From Dipteris shenzhenensis (Eukaryota; Polypodiophyta; Polypodiopsida; Gleicheniales), in NCBI GenBank assembly GCA_047967505.1, contig CM106538.1: a stretch of DNA of 64,000 nt; one strand, given 5' to 3'. Within the stretch, counting starts at the first letter, position 1. Each line of letters opens with the position of its first letter. Shown piece after piece: positions 32,728 through 44,842 of this stretch. The position numbers and the translations under genes were made by a program. The notes beneath the pieces are model-generated. The model worked only from the letters and a program-made list of their open reading frames with translations, made no database searches and was not told the DNA's origin.

Positions 32728-33315
32728 TTTCTATAGATGCCATAGCTCTCTTGCAATGTGGGTTTTGAACCAGGCTTAGTGGGTAACTGGTGCGACAAAT
32801 GGCCTTGAAAGCATCTTGTTGTGCTGTCTGTATATGTTGTTTTCTAAATGACTCTTCCAAAAATCTTTGATGTGAATACACACGCGATTGCGAACGAGAA
32901 ATGTCACTACATTGTCCACTATCCATATACTTCATACAACAGCTTGCCATCTGTGTGAATGAGGCCACACCACTACTTTGAGGTGGCACGTTTACAGATT
33001 GACTAGCTGGAGGTGTGAGTAAATCATCAGGCATACGTTCTTGAGGCTGGGATTGGTGAGGTAAGACTATATCATCAACCTAGTGGTCCATACTTTTAGG
33101 CATTTGGCTGCCTAGAGTGGTTATAACTCTCTCAACTCTTAGCCTTTTGCATTTTCCAACTATTTGTTGCTATTACCCAAGAAACTCTTTTGCATTCTTA
33201 TGCTATAGCCTGATTACTCTTCATGACAAAAGTTGCATTTCCACTTCTTGTTAGGCAACATCGTAACGTAATTGTGAGCCTTTGTTGGATTTCTTCCTCT
33301 TTTTTCTAGAGCCAT
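32728..33315 (-). pseudogene. hAT transposase, 5' half with BED zinc finger
   Basis: The ATG at 33,313-33,315 begins MALEKRGRNPTKAHNYV. The BED-type finger follows: KKWKCNFCHEE, TAA, SGYSIRMQKSFLG, TAG, LENAK, matching the C..C.......G...R...HL pattern with the first zinc ligands kept. A later segment (33,034-32,728) holds QQDAFKAICRTSYPLSLVQN and HCKRAMASIET. This is the region just before DUF659 in hAT proteins (A..F.A..IPF..V..P.F..M). The frame ends exactly at the CACTA terminus and continues at 15,772 with KKAGPGF. Stops inside the finger show it was dead apart from the insertion. Confidence 0.78.
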
Positions 33316-33329
33316 GCTTCCAATAAATG

Positions 33330-35270
33330 TTGTAAGAGAAACATACAAAAACTTATATAAGTTCTACATATATTCACATTAGTAATCATGTTCTGGATAC
33401 TACCATATCATTTAGGATCTAGGACACATCACATTATCTTGAATCATTTGCAGTTCTACGTCCAAAATCAATGTGGCTATTTGCAACACTGACTTAGAAT
33501 ACTCCATGCAAGCTTGCTAGACCTCGAGAGAGAGAAATCATCCAATTGTCTTGTCCCCTAATGAAATAATTGGATGATTGTGAATGTGGTAATCTACCTC
33601 TTGAAATAGGCGTGGGATGGCAAATTGCATTTTCCCATGTTCTTCTCTCTCTCGAGTAAGCATCTATTTGCACCATGATCATCCGCAACATCATGCAAAG
33701 CTACAAATTAAAAAGTATGTAATATATTCATAGCTAATTTGTTTCACCTAATAATCTATAAAACACAAGGATAGTGAACCTATGTATACCAATATATTTC
33801 CACATATACGCAACATAATTTTGTGAGTTGCTATGAGTCAGCAATTGCAAGCTCCACAACTAGGTAGACTTTGAGTGAGATGCAAAACTCACAACCCGCT
33901 CAAAGTCAAATATTTCCTCATCAATCTTAAGTACTAGTTTGTAGAGTTTCAGTAATATAAAGTATGAATTTTTTCCACATGCGAGATGTTCCAAGTCAGC
34001 CTAAGTGAACCTCCATCCGGCATGTGGTATAATATTATTCATCAATGAACGAGTTGTTACAAGTCAGCTTAAGCGAACCTCCAACTGGCCCATTGATGTT
34101 TTCTTTAGGTATAGTTACAAGCTATAGTTGCATGCTTATAAATAAATACATATGTTAAAAGTAAGAAAATCATACACACAAACATAAACTATTCCAAAAG
34201 TAAATCATTTCATGCACTAATGTCTACTCTACCATTTTCTTAAATTTTGCTAGTATTTATCTACTTTATTTGATGCATCTAGAATGAAATCTTAAGTTAT
34301 GAAACTAAACTAAAATTCCAAGCCATGCAACTACCTAGTCCTAAGTGACAAGTCATTCCAAAGAGTTTACAATCTATGCAAGTAACAACTTATATAATTC
34401 ATGCATAAAATCAAAATCATCCTTTTTTTCAAAGCTAAGTACAATGTCACATGCAACTAACTTACTCTTCACCTAATAGTATGTATAATGTAAATGCTAA
34501 TTTTCCAGTTAATATCTAAGTGCGAGTGGATTCTGACCAGCAAAAGCGAGCCCACCACTAGCACTAGATACTTTTTTAAACATAGAAGGACTAACAAAAC
34601 TTACAAATTTCTTTTTAGCTTTGTTTATCCTCTTTCTTATGCTTCTTGTCTTTCCCAAGACTCCATAGTATTCTAGGAATCTTAGATTTTGTGATAGTAC
34701 AATTGCAGTGTAGGTATATATAACATTAACAACACCAGCCAGTGTCGATCTTGTTACTTATACCAGTCGGTAAAGAGAAAAACGGGTTGGTGAAGAGAAA
34801 AACCGGTCGGTACTATCAATTATCAGTCGGTGTTGTGTCAAGATATCAGCCGTTATATAGGTATACCAGCCGGGAACTAGAACGAGCCGGGTCTTGGATA
34901 AAATTGCTACTGGGGCATTTTACAATGCCCAAGAGCAATTTTAAAAATGTTTTAAACATTTTAATACATTGTTTTAAAACCAACGTTTTAATACCGCCGC
35001 AAGTCCCTGTCTACACTCTTGTATCCTACCTTATAGAGTACTACTAGTATATAATATTACATTTATATCCACATGTGAGATGTTATAGTCAGCGTATACG
35101 AACCCCCAACTTGCATAAGGACTAATATTTTTCATCAACGAGCGAGTTGTTGCAAGTCGTCTTATGCGAACCTCCACCCGGCCCATTACCTTTTTCTTAA
35201 ATAAAGTTATAGCTATATATTAATAAATAAATGAATGTGCTAAAAAAGACTCGCAAACTATTTCATGCAA
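33330..35270. repeat. Repeat D, copy 2, left part
   Basis: Sequence 33,330-33,930 matches copy 1 (12,395-13,130). The next part holds two related blocks beginning GCGAGATGTTCCAAGTCAGC (33,980) and GTGAGATGTTATAGTCAGCG (35,065), each with GAGTTGTTACAAGTCAGCTT-like and GCGAACCTCCA text. Around 34,490-34,690 it matches 59,690-59,920. An ACCGGTCGGT/CAGTCGGT cluster sits at 34,740-34,880. The copy is cut at 35,270 by the Sola-like element and resumes at 59,316 (GCAACTAAAATTAAAA). No coding region is supported. Confidence 0.6.
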
Positions 35271-36159
35271 GGGTGGTAGCAAGCTAAGGGTGTCCACTTT
35301 TTGTTCACTCCCCAATCCTAAGGAGGTGGAAAAACAAGCTTTTTAGCACACAAAAATGCAAATCTCACCTACTTCCCTATGGATCTAGTCTTTGAAGTCT
35401 TCTGACACAACATCACACTTGCTATTGTGCACACAATCGTATAGTTTGATCGAAAATTCGATGCACACACAAAAAATTTCTTTGTGTCACACGGCATGGT
35501 TCCAGGGTGGTCACACGTTTGTCACGAACAAAGAGTGTCATATTAAATTCTAAATTTCTCACTCATTTTAGATTAAATGTTATTGAAACTTTGTAAGTGG
35601 TCTCTTTGCATTATGTAGAGCTTAACTTGATTTATTGGTAATTTTTTGAATGATTTATCTAATTATAAATAATTATTTATAATAAATAAAGTCATAAAAT
35701 ACATGCATTTTAGTAGCACACCACATTTTTCTAGTATTTTGAATAATTAAGCAAATCCAATTCGGTGGAAGGTTAGTAGGCACATAAGGGTGTGTAGTTG
35801 AATCATCAAATCCCAAATCCAACGGTTAGATTTAGGAAGATTGAAGTTTAATTTTTACTTTTACTCCTTAGAGGATCAACAAAGAATATTAAAAATAAAT
35901 CTAGTAATTCTCAAACATAACCAAACATTTCAAAAATGTCAATATTTTTAGTCCTCTGCATGATGAATAAGAGGAAAAAATTTTGGTTAAATTTGAGTAA
36001 GGGAAACGTACGATATGGCCTCCAACAGTTAAATCTCCCTTTTGTGGGGGAAAAAGGGCCACCCAAGCCTAATACCAAGACAAGGTAGGCTTGGTATTAC
36101 GCTTGGTGAGGTAGGCTAGGAGCATCACCGATCCTAGTGGCAAGCCTTTGGAGCTTGCA

Positions 36160-36540
36160 TGCTGCCCATGTGGAAGGCTGAGTCATCAAAACCATGCCAC
36201 GTTGTTAGACCACGTGGTGCCATCTCATCAAGCAGATGTGACATCATTCCTTGCCATGTCACCTTACATTGCCACACGTGCTGCCACATGTGCCACCTCA
36301 TCATTCCACATCATCAGCCATGTGATCACACAATGCCACCTTGGCATACCTCCTCAACCTTGCCACGTCACCAATCCCTCCACCTCAATTTGCCATGTCA
36401 ATCTACCACCTCATGAATGCCAAATCATCATGCCACATCACCTTTCAATGTCATCGAAGAGGCCCAGTACCACATCATGACCATGTAAGAAGAGACTATA
36501 TTACCACATCATGACCATGCATGGTGCCACATCAGCCAAA
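36160..36540. promoter_or_regulatory. TGCCACRT(C/G) repeat-rich upstream region of the transposase gene
   Basis: In 380 bp there are over a dozen forms of TGCCACGT(C/T), TGCCACATC, CCACGTGG and CCACCTCAT. Several contain the ACGT core recognised by plant bZIP factors. The block lies 400-800 bp upstream of the transposase ATG and is kept in the inner copy at 45,730-46,060. The role is inferred from position and repetition only. Confidence 0.5.
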
Positions 36541-36574
36541 TGTATACACATGATGATGTGCGAGGCATACAATA

Positions 36575-36745
36575 CCTCGATCGAGGTATATAACCTGGGT
36601 GAGGCATACAATACCTCGTTCGAGGTATGTGACCGAGGACACCTAGAGATACCTCGATCGAGGTTCATACATACATGCGCAATGCACTGAATACCTCGAT
36701 CGAGGTATGAGGTCTGATCAAGGTATATGATCGGGGCTCTGGGCA
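36575..36745. promoter_or_regulatory. ACCTCGATCGAGGT palindromes in the transposase promoter, outer copy
   Basis: Five copies or near copies of ATACCTCGATCGAGGTAT (18-bp palindrome when complete) lie 200-380 bp before the start codon. Some read TTCGAGG or GATCAAGG instead. The inner copy has the same cluster at 46,095-46,290. Identical palindromes form the right subterminal arrays (56,400-57,060 and 58,640-59,220). A shared site in promoter and end suggests one protein that both regulates and binds the transposon. Confidence 0.75.
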
Positions 36746-36852
36746 TAGCAGACCTCTCCACCAAAACTAAGCCAATTAGTATCAATCTTAGCACCTCTCC
36801 ACCAATAATAATGAAGAGCAATCTAAGAGCAATCTAGTGGATGAGTTGAGGC

Positions 36853-36862
36853 TCTCTATAAG
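36853..36862 (+). promoter_or_regulatory. TATA-like element of the transposase gene
   Basis: CTCTATAAGA lies about 100 bp upstream of the ATG at 36,951 and is followed by a pyrimidine-rich leader. The same sequence precedes the inner copy's gene at 46,380-46,389. Confidence 0.55.
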
Positions 36863-36950
36863 ACACCACGTTTTGGTTCATTTCACCCATTCTTAGCCAT
36901 TCTTGCCTCCTCATCACTTTGTCACACCTTCCATCCTACTTTCATTAAGA

Positions 36951-39848
36951 ATGGGTTCTCAAAGCCGTAGAGCTAGTAGACGTGAAAGATGTAGGAACCC
37001 CCCCCCAAATCTCATTGACGAGGAGCGCAAGCGGAAGGCTCGTGAGCGCGAGCTCGCGCTGCCACCGCTGATCCACCTCCAGCTCTACCTCTACATCCCA
37101 CCTCCACCCCCACCCCCACCTCCATTGTCCCCCCATCCTCATCCGCTCCCCTACCTCTAGCCTCCGCCCTTCCCCTAGCCACTTACATTTTGGCCTCCAC
37201 CTCTACCTCTTCCCCCTCCACCCTCCCCCCTCCCCCTCCCCCTCCCCCTCCCCCCGCTCCGCTTGGCGCCTCCCTTCCCTCGTCCACCCTACCATCTCCC
37301 ATTGATCCCCTTGCCCCACCTTGCAGCAGCAGTGTTGCTTCACGACGTGACTTGCCGAAGTCCACTATCCGTCGTCGTACTAGCAAGATTGTGCAGTCTT
37401 TTTTTTGTGACCTCATGCCAGCTTCGCAGTCTTCTCTTCTTACGTCCCTGATTGATCACCCTGACTTGGTAGAGTGTAGGAGGCTTGCTGGTCTTGGTGC
37501 ACGTAGAGATAGGGTTGTATCTAGCGAGGTCCTTAGCAGTGTTCGACGTTCCTATGCTTCTATTAAGCATAGGAACTCTAGTGATGCCTTGGCAGCACGT
37601 CGTGCTATTGTGGCTGCCATTAGTAGACCTCATATGATAGGCCATGTGCGTACCGCTTCACGTCTTCTTCAGATTGCACCGCGCACATTGCGAGCAGGCA
37701 TCATTAGGAGGCAGAGTCTAGAGGATAGTGAGACTGATGCTCTTTGGGCTTCGAGTGGTCGTGCACCTCGCAGCGATCGATTGTTGGATGATTCCACTAG
37801 GTCCTTCATACAACAGTTTTGGGAGGAGCATTGCAGAGCATCCCCGATGTTCAAGAAGGCATTGCGGAAGAGGGTGTCACGCGGTGTGTACATTGAGCAT
37901 GGTGCATGTTTTTTGGAGTGTACCCAGACTGAGTTGTACACTCAGTTTGTAGAGGCGCACCCGGAGTTCAAGATTGGGCAGAGGTCATTTGAGCGATGCA
38001 GGCCATGGTTTGTGCGATGCTCTCAGGAGCGTGACACATGCTGTTGTCGCTACCATGTGGATTTTGGATTGATGTATGACGTATTCCGTTCCCTTGATGG
38101 TCATAGGGGAGTGGTTCCTACTAGCCCTTGCGACTTCATTCATTCCATATTGTGTACACGAGATGGTGATGCTTTATTCCACTCCCTTGATTGTGTGGAA
38201 GGCACGTGTACTTTGTGTGGTGACTTTGCTAGAGTGCCACGAGTTGCACTAGATACTTGTGATGTGCAGATGGTTCGTTGGCAGCAGTATGAGTACTGTA
38301 CCTTGACATTAGATGGTGGTGCACAGTCGAGGAGGTTGCAGCTTGTGGGGAAGGAGACACCACGTGTTGTATTCATTGACTGTTTTCGAGGGAAGCTGTA
38401 CCGCTACATACGCCACTCGCACACTGCGAAATGGGAGGATCGTCAGTTTCGTGCATGTTTGAGGACATTTCCTATAGGGGTGGTTGTCTCAGTGGTGGAC
38501 TTTGCGGAGAATTACACCTTTGCACCACAGCATGAGATCCAATCGGAGTATTATTTCTCCGAACAGGTGACGTGTGATTGAGTATTGATTTTTTCCCCGC
38601 CTCATTATATTGAATTATTTCAATAGTCATATTTTTTTTCAATGCCATATTACAGGTTGCTATATTTGTGCACATTAGCTATCGTCATGCACAGGCTCAT
38701 GTGGATGGCATTGATAGCACCATGGACTCACGCATCATTGTGCGAGAGTATCACTTCTACATTAGTGATGATCGATCGCATGATGCCCATTTTGTGCAGC
38801 ATTGCTTCACTTTGCATGATAGTTTCTTTAGGGATCATGATGTCACATGGCAGCGGCGCTGGATCTGGCCAGACGGTTGCGGTGGTCAGTTCAAATCCGC
38901 TAGACAGTTTTATTAGTTCTGCAGATGGCACCGTGAGACAGGCATTCCGATCACATGGAGCTACTTCGAGACAGGGCACGGTAAGGGAGAGCACGATGGT
39001 GCAGGTGCTTGCGTGAAGCGTGCTTTGCGTCGATACCAGTTGCATCACAGTGCCGATCGCTTCAAGGATGCACATGATGTGGTGCGGTGGTGCAACCAGC
39101 ACTTATCCACTAGTGCTACGTCCCAGTCGCGTGACGATAGGGTGGTGAGCCGGTATTTTTGGTGCGTGGACATTGGGAGTCTTGATCGGTGGAGGCCTTT
39201 TGATTGTCGTTCTGTGCCTGGCACTCTTGATTTCCATTCCATCAGGAGCGTAGGTGAGTCTCACCCCGCGATCTTTTCTCGACGGTTTGCATGTTTTTGT
39301 TCTGCATGCATTGATGATGATTGAGGAGGGTGCTCCATGATACCATGGGCCGATCCATGGGTACGGCGAGTGCTTTCTCCCTTCCAGCCTTGGGAGGAGA
39401 TACATGATGATCAGGATGCAGGATTCAGTTCCTCTAGAGATTATGACCAACTTACAGATATTTTACGTATTGGTGATATCTTCGCGGTTATTGCTTCGGA
39501 GGGCAATGAGGAGGGTGTGGATTATTACTTGTTGCGATGCTCTATGCTGAAGAGTGTGCTGAATGAGGATACAGTGGATGGGCATGGGATGCACTTCAAT
39601 GCTCATAGCATGATCGTAGGTGGCCACTATTTTCAGCAGATACAGAGGCGTGGTCGCATATTGAGTTCCAGGAGTACATGGCGGATCAGGAGGCATACAT
39701 GTATTCTCATCTTGTTGTTGGGATCAAGATTACTTTGAGTCGTGTTCGCACTCGCAAGGCGACGTCCACTCCACGATGGCGCCTTGCAGTGGCGGATCAC
39801 GAGAGCATACTTGCAACTATTGGCATGAGAGCTGATCCTGAGGAGTAG
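36951..39848 (+). pseudogene. Sola-like DDD transposase, outer copy
   Basis: The ATG at 36,951 gives MGSQSRRASRRERCRNPPPN. A proline-rich linker follows, whose frame is lost through a 19-bp and a 12-bp deletion relative to the inner copy. The frame is open again from about 37,190. Next come a helix-rich region, a cysteine-rich probable zinc site (DTCCCRYHVDFGLMYDVF; CTLCGDFARVP) and the catalytic-looking core: VVDFAENY (Asp codon 38,498), an 89-bp GT-AG intron (38,567-38,655) after SEYYFSEQ, FYISDD, WPDGCGGQFKS (Asp 38,872) and GHGKGEHDGAGACVKRAL (Asp 38,995). The spacing is 95 and 41 residues. Lesions are TAG at 38,914 and TGA at 39,322 (both Trp in the inner copy) and a 1-base deletion near 39,657. 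The C-terminus ends RADPEE, TAG 39,846-39,848. Confidence 0.8.
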
Positions 39849-40139
39849 CACATTACATATCATATTTTTTGGGATCATCAGTTGATCAGATTGATTTTTA
39901 TTGGGTATCACTAGTTGATTACACTTTTTTGTATTCGATATGTATAGGCTCACTGTGTGACCGTACCATTGTAATTTTCATGGACTCATATTTTGTATTT
40001 CACTATGATGGCTGTATACACGTTCATACACATCATTGTATTAGATTCTATTTTTAACATGATGTCCGATGTCTTCTCAATGGGATTTGTTGTGTTTGTA
40101 ATACAAAAAATTGTTTATTAGTAGTAATGTTGTAATTTG

Positions 40140-41910
40140 TTTTGTGCTTTAGGACATTTTAAAAACGTGACTAAGAAAATTCGCGCACGTACTAACGAAA
40201 TACGCGTGTGGACTTGCTTGTTGGGGATGAAACTTCGCACGACTCTTAGGCCACCCTAGACATACATCCACGCGAGATTTGGTCTGAATTGATTTGGTAT
40301 GCGCCACGTGGAAGGTACAATGCGTACATTTTTACAATCCCTACTAGCACTCGTGACTACGTATGAGCTATGGCGCATGTACTAACGAAATGCGCGTGTG
40401 GACTTATCTGTTGGGAATGAAACTTCACACGACTCTTAGGCCACCCTAGACATACACCCACGCAAGATTTGGTCTCCAACTTATTTGGTATGCGCCACGT
40501 GGAAGGTATAATGCGTACATTTTTACAATCCCTACTAGCACGACTACGTGTGAGAAATGGCGCACGTACTAACCAAATATGCATGTGGACTTATCTGTTG
40601 GAGATTAAACTTCGCACGACTCTTAGGCCACCCTAGACATACATCCACGCGAGATTTGGTATGCGCCACGTGGAAGGTACAATGCGTACATTTTTACAAT
40701 CTCTACTAGCACTCGTGACTACGTATGAGCTATGGCGCATGTACTAACGAAATGCGCGTGTGGACTTATCTGTTGGGAACGAAACTTCGCACGACTCTTA
40801 GGCCACCCTAGACATACATCCACGCAAGATTTGGTCTCCAACTTATTTGGTATGCGCCACGTGGAAGGTATAATGCGTACATTTTTACAATCCCTACTAG
40901 CAGGACTACGTGTGAAAAATGGCGCATGTACTAACCAAATATGCATGTGGACTTATCTGTTGGAGATTAAACTTTGCACGGCTCTTAGGCTACCGTAGAC
41001 GTACATCCACGCAAGATTTGGTCTCCAACTGATTTGGTATGCGCCACGTGGAAGGACAAATGCATACATTTTTACAATCCCTACTAGCACGACTAAACCC
41101 TAAACCCTAAACCCTGGACCCTAAATCCTAAACCCTGCTGGGCACGAAACTTCACACGCCTCTTAGGATACCCTAGAAGTACATCCACGCAAGATTTGGT
41201 CTCCAACTGATTTTGTTTGCGCCACGTAGAAGCAATCCCTACTAGCACGACTAAACCCTAAACCCTAAACCCTAAACCCTAAACCCTAAACCCTAAATCC
41301 TAAACCCTGTTGGGGACGAAACTTCACACGCCTCTTAGGCTACCCTAGATGTACATCCATGCAAGATTTGGTCTCCAACTGATTTGGTTTGTGCCACGTA
41401 GAAGCAATCCCTACTAGCACGACTAAACCCTAAACCCTAAACCCTGGACCCTAAATCCTAAACCCTGTTGGGGACGAAACTTCACACGTCTCTTAGGCTA
41501 CCCTAGACGTACATCCACTCAAGATTTGGTCTCCAACTGATTTGGTTTGCGCCACGTAGAAGCAATCCCTACTAGCACGACTAAACCCTAAACCCTGGAC
41601 CCTAAATCCTAAACCCTGTTGGGGACGAAACTTCACACGCCTCTTAGGCTACCCTAGACGTACATCCACGCAAGATTTGGTCTCCAACTGATTTGGTTTG
41701 CGCCACATAGAAGCAATCCCTACTAGCACGACTAAACCCTAAACCCTAAACCCTAAACCCTGGACCCTAAATGCTAAACCCTGTTGGGGACAAAACTTCA
41801 CACGCCTCTTAGGTTACCCTAGATGTACATCCATGCAAGATTTGGTCTCCAACTGATTTGGTTTGCGCCACGTAGAAGCAATCCCTACTAGCACGACTAA
41901 TCCAAAATCT
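40140..41910. repeat. About 10-unit satellite with embedded telomere repeats, outer copy
   Basis: Units of about 160-190 bp share GGGGA(C/T)GAAACTTC(G/A)CACG, GACTCTTAGGCCACCCTAGAC, ACATCCACGCAAGATTTGG, TATGCGCCACGTGGAAGG and TACAATCCCTACTAGCACGA. In the second half each unit also carries two to seven CCCTAAA repeats, often ending CCCTGGACCCTAAATCC. CCCTAAA is the plant (Arabidopsis-type) telomere repeat. The array separates the 3' ends of the two convergent genes. The inner copy has a shorter version (50,310-51,110). Confidence 0.9.
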
Positions 41911-42204
41911 CACATGTAGTAAAGAAGATTGTGCATGATACGGATTGGGTGAAGTATAACATCGAAGTGCATGCATTTTTGCAAGCACCTTTTCAATGCT
42001 TAATGTTTACAATTACGACACACGGCATTATTTTTAAAATACATTATGTATTAGACGTGTGAATTGAGATATTTGAAATTCAAAATCATACTCTTAATTT
42101 TAAATACGCACATGGGGATGAAACTTTGCACGGCTCTTAGGTTTAGTGTAATAATTGCAAGCATTGATATATACGAAATTCAATATGATAAAGTTGGAAC
42201 TTGA

Positions 42205-43985
42205 ACATGACCAGCGTTAGATATCAATTGTCACAAAATCACCTATAGTCAATATTATTTTTAACATCTTGAAATTTACAAGACCAAAGTAAGTGTAAGA
42301 GGGAGAAATTCACTAGCATAGCCACACCAACCTTTTCCTTTTACATAAACCAAACACCAACACTTTCCCTTGCACCAACTACCAATCCTTTCTCTTGTAC
42401 GTAAACCACCAAATCCAAAAGAAAGTAGTGAAATTAAATGGTGGGCTAACATGCCACACCTTTCTTGTACTCCCATACATGTTAGTGTACCACCAAAGTC
42501 AAAAGAAAATAGTAAAATTAAATTGTGGCCTAACATGTCACACCTTCCTTGTACTCCCATACATGAGTAGAGTTTAAGAGGGAGAAGTGGGATTGTTAAT
42601 ATGTGTATATTTTTTTGGTGCATAGCCACAACAACCCTTTCTTTTTACATAAACCAAATACCAACACTTTTCCTTATACCAACCGCCAATCCTTTCTCTT
42701 GTACATAAACCACTAACTAAATGCAAAAGAAAATAGTGAAATAAAATGGTGGGCTAGCATGCCACACCTTCCTTGTATTCCCATATACATGCATTAATTG
42801 CCAATTGTGTTGATTTCTCTTCTTTATGTTCATTATCTTTTATACATGCATAATAATTAGATTGGTGCATTGGCAAATGTCATATTAAGGAAATTAAAAT
42901 AGTCCTTAGAAACTTGGAAGGCATATGCGATTGTCATTTGGAAGGCACATGTGATTGTGGTTCGAATATGACAAATAATTAGGTCTTGTTTTCTTTGATC
43001 ACCAATTAGCACAAGTATTGTTAACAATAAGAGACAAATTAAACACTGAGTCATAATAAATAACAGCAAAATCATGCAAAGGACAAGTCTAACTCCATTT
43101 TTGAAAAAAATCCCCAAAAATTTTATATTTTGTAAAAATTGTAGGGACAAAATATACGCTTCATGTCAATAATATTAAAAAACTAGAATTGTGAAAAAAG
43201 AATGCATAAAATATTACTTATATTTTATTGCAGAACCTAAAAATGTCTAGTATTATCATTTGCAAAAAGTATTCTCTCCTTTAATTTAAAAAACATGACA
43301 AATTGCAAAGGAGAAGAAACTGCTTCATTCAACTAAGAGAGTTGCTAGAGCTTTTTCTTTGAAATACCAATTGTTTTCTATGCAAGTGCCCATATCAAAT
43401 CCATATACAAGAATTTCTACACCCTACAAACTAAGCATGTCCACACATTGGTGATTTCTCGAATTTTTTCCTTTTGTCATGTTGTTTAAGTATCTCTAGA
43501 TCACACATTCCCTCAAGTTCATTGGTGTTGAAAGAATTTTTTATCAATTGATTTACACATAGGTAACAACATTGCCCTCGGAGTCATGGATAAGTTTTGT
43601 ACCAATATACATTTCTAGAATACTTTTTGTAAATAGCATAAATTGAAAGTTGGTAAAATTGATGTTACTTTAATATCTAATTTCATTTGATGAAACAATT
43701 TTACATTGGGCTATGGCATTGTCTAAAAAAAGTAATTTTCTTTTTATACAAATTAGTTTATCAAATGGTTGAATTTCAACATATTTTGATATTAAGATGG
43801 GAAGGCTAGATTTGGAAGCATGAATATGACAATAGTTGTCTTTTTGAAAAATTGATGAAAATTTGGATTTTGAAACACACTTTATTGACAAACATGAATA
43901 GAATAAAATTTTTGTTTAAAAAATGAAAAACTTTTATCAGCAAAATAAAATTTTCATCCAAAAAAAGATGAATTTTGATATGTTT
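42205..43985. other. Extra 1.8 kb in the outer copy, no gene recognised
   Basis: The inner copy passes directly from GATAAAGTTGGAACTTGAAC to a CTTTTTCAATGCTTAATG segment (about 51,350), whereas the outer copy has about 1.8 kb here. It holds three imperfect copies of an 85-110 bp unit at about 42,390-42,475, 42,476-42,565 and 42,690-42,790. The unit carries GTGGGCTAACATGCCACACC and CTTGTACTCCCATACATG. AT-rich DNA follows. No clear terminal repeats were identified, so it may be an insertion in the outer copy or a loss in the inner one. Confidence 0.55.
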
Positions 43986-44249
43986 AATGTTTAATGTTTA
44001 CAATTAATGTTTAATGTTTACAATTACTTCACATGGCATTCTTTTTTAAATACCTTATGTATTAAACAAACTATAAACTGAGATAAACTGAGATAAACAA
44101 AGTGTGAAGAACATCATGAAAGTACGAAAATGCTCATACATCATAAAAGTGGGAACAATATCATGAAAGTACCAAAATGAATCTGTACATCATCATCATC
44201 ATGCTGCAAAAGTGCATCCCTATACAAGAAACGTGTGAAGCCTAAACAA

Positions 44250-44842
44250 TCAATCTAAATCCGAATCTGATAACTCTACATATGATCCTCTAGTGGAACG
44301 CTGACGTGGCTCCTGTATGACCCGCTGCCCAACCGTCCGCTGTGTGCCCTCAGGCAAAGCTAGCTCAGATGGGCCAGCCTCATCACCTGCATGAGATGGG
44401 CCAGCCTCATCCTGATGAAGAGGAGGGCATGCTGCACGCGCCACTGCTACCATCTCTGCCTCCCTCGCCTCCTCTATGTACGCGCGTCTCAGCTCCCATA
44501 GCCGTGCATCTGCGAATACTCGTGCCTCAAATCGAGCGCGAGTAATCATCTCTACATGTGAAAGACGTTGGTCTCGGCCCCGCCCTAGCTGCTGCTCCAC
44601 CCACTGCTGCAATGATGTCTGCAGCTCTGTCTCTCGCTCAATCCGGCGTGCCTCCTCCGCTCGTGCCTCGTCACCTGGCATGAAATCACCGTACGAAAAG
44701 CGTCGTGGAACGCATGATGCAACCACCGATGTATCCGCACCCTCCTGCATCAGCAACGCTCTCTGTGCCTCCTCCCTGTAGTGCTCTGTCAAGACTACAC
44801 GGGCGAATGGATCAACAGCCTGACGATGACCAGGATATAGAT
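44250..44842 (-). pseudogene. RING-type accessory gene, outer copy, 3' part
   Basis: This is the C-terminal third of the accessory protein. It begins at the inner-element insertion (YPGHRQAVDPFARVVLTEHY) and continues through EEAQRALLMQEGADTSVVAS, RRFSYGDFMPGDEARAEEA, a long charged helix (ELQTSLQQWVEQQLGRGRDQ; RLWELRRAYIEEAREAEMVA) and a duplicated DEAGPSHAGDEAGPS. It ends GSYVELSDSDLD with a stop at 44,250. Heptad-like spacing suggests a coiled coil. The first two thirds lie at 57,148-58,528; joining across the insertion gives continuous GMDD/YPGH. The section itself is open without stops. Confidence 0.75.

Noticed and set aside
35271-35300. Helitron or LTR interpretation of the GGGTGGTAGCAAGC element
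   Set aside because: Its termini are inverted, not direct, with 4-bp duplications; there is no CTRR hairpin end and no Rep/helicase or reverse transcriptase inside.
36953-39738. KDZ (Kyakuja-Dileera-Zisupton) or Mutator assignment of the large transposase
   Set aside because: The conserved blocks (DFAENY, DGCGGQFK, HGKGxxDG) and 4-bp TSD do not fit the KDZ or MULE pattern (8-9 bp TSD) as I know it; Sola fits better.
41096-41760. Chromosome end (true telomere)
   Set aside because: CCCTAAA runs are short, interrupted and embedded in satellite units inside a transposon bounded by TIRs on both sides.
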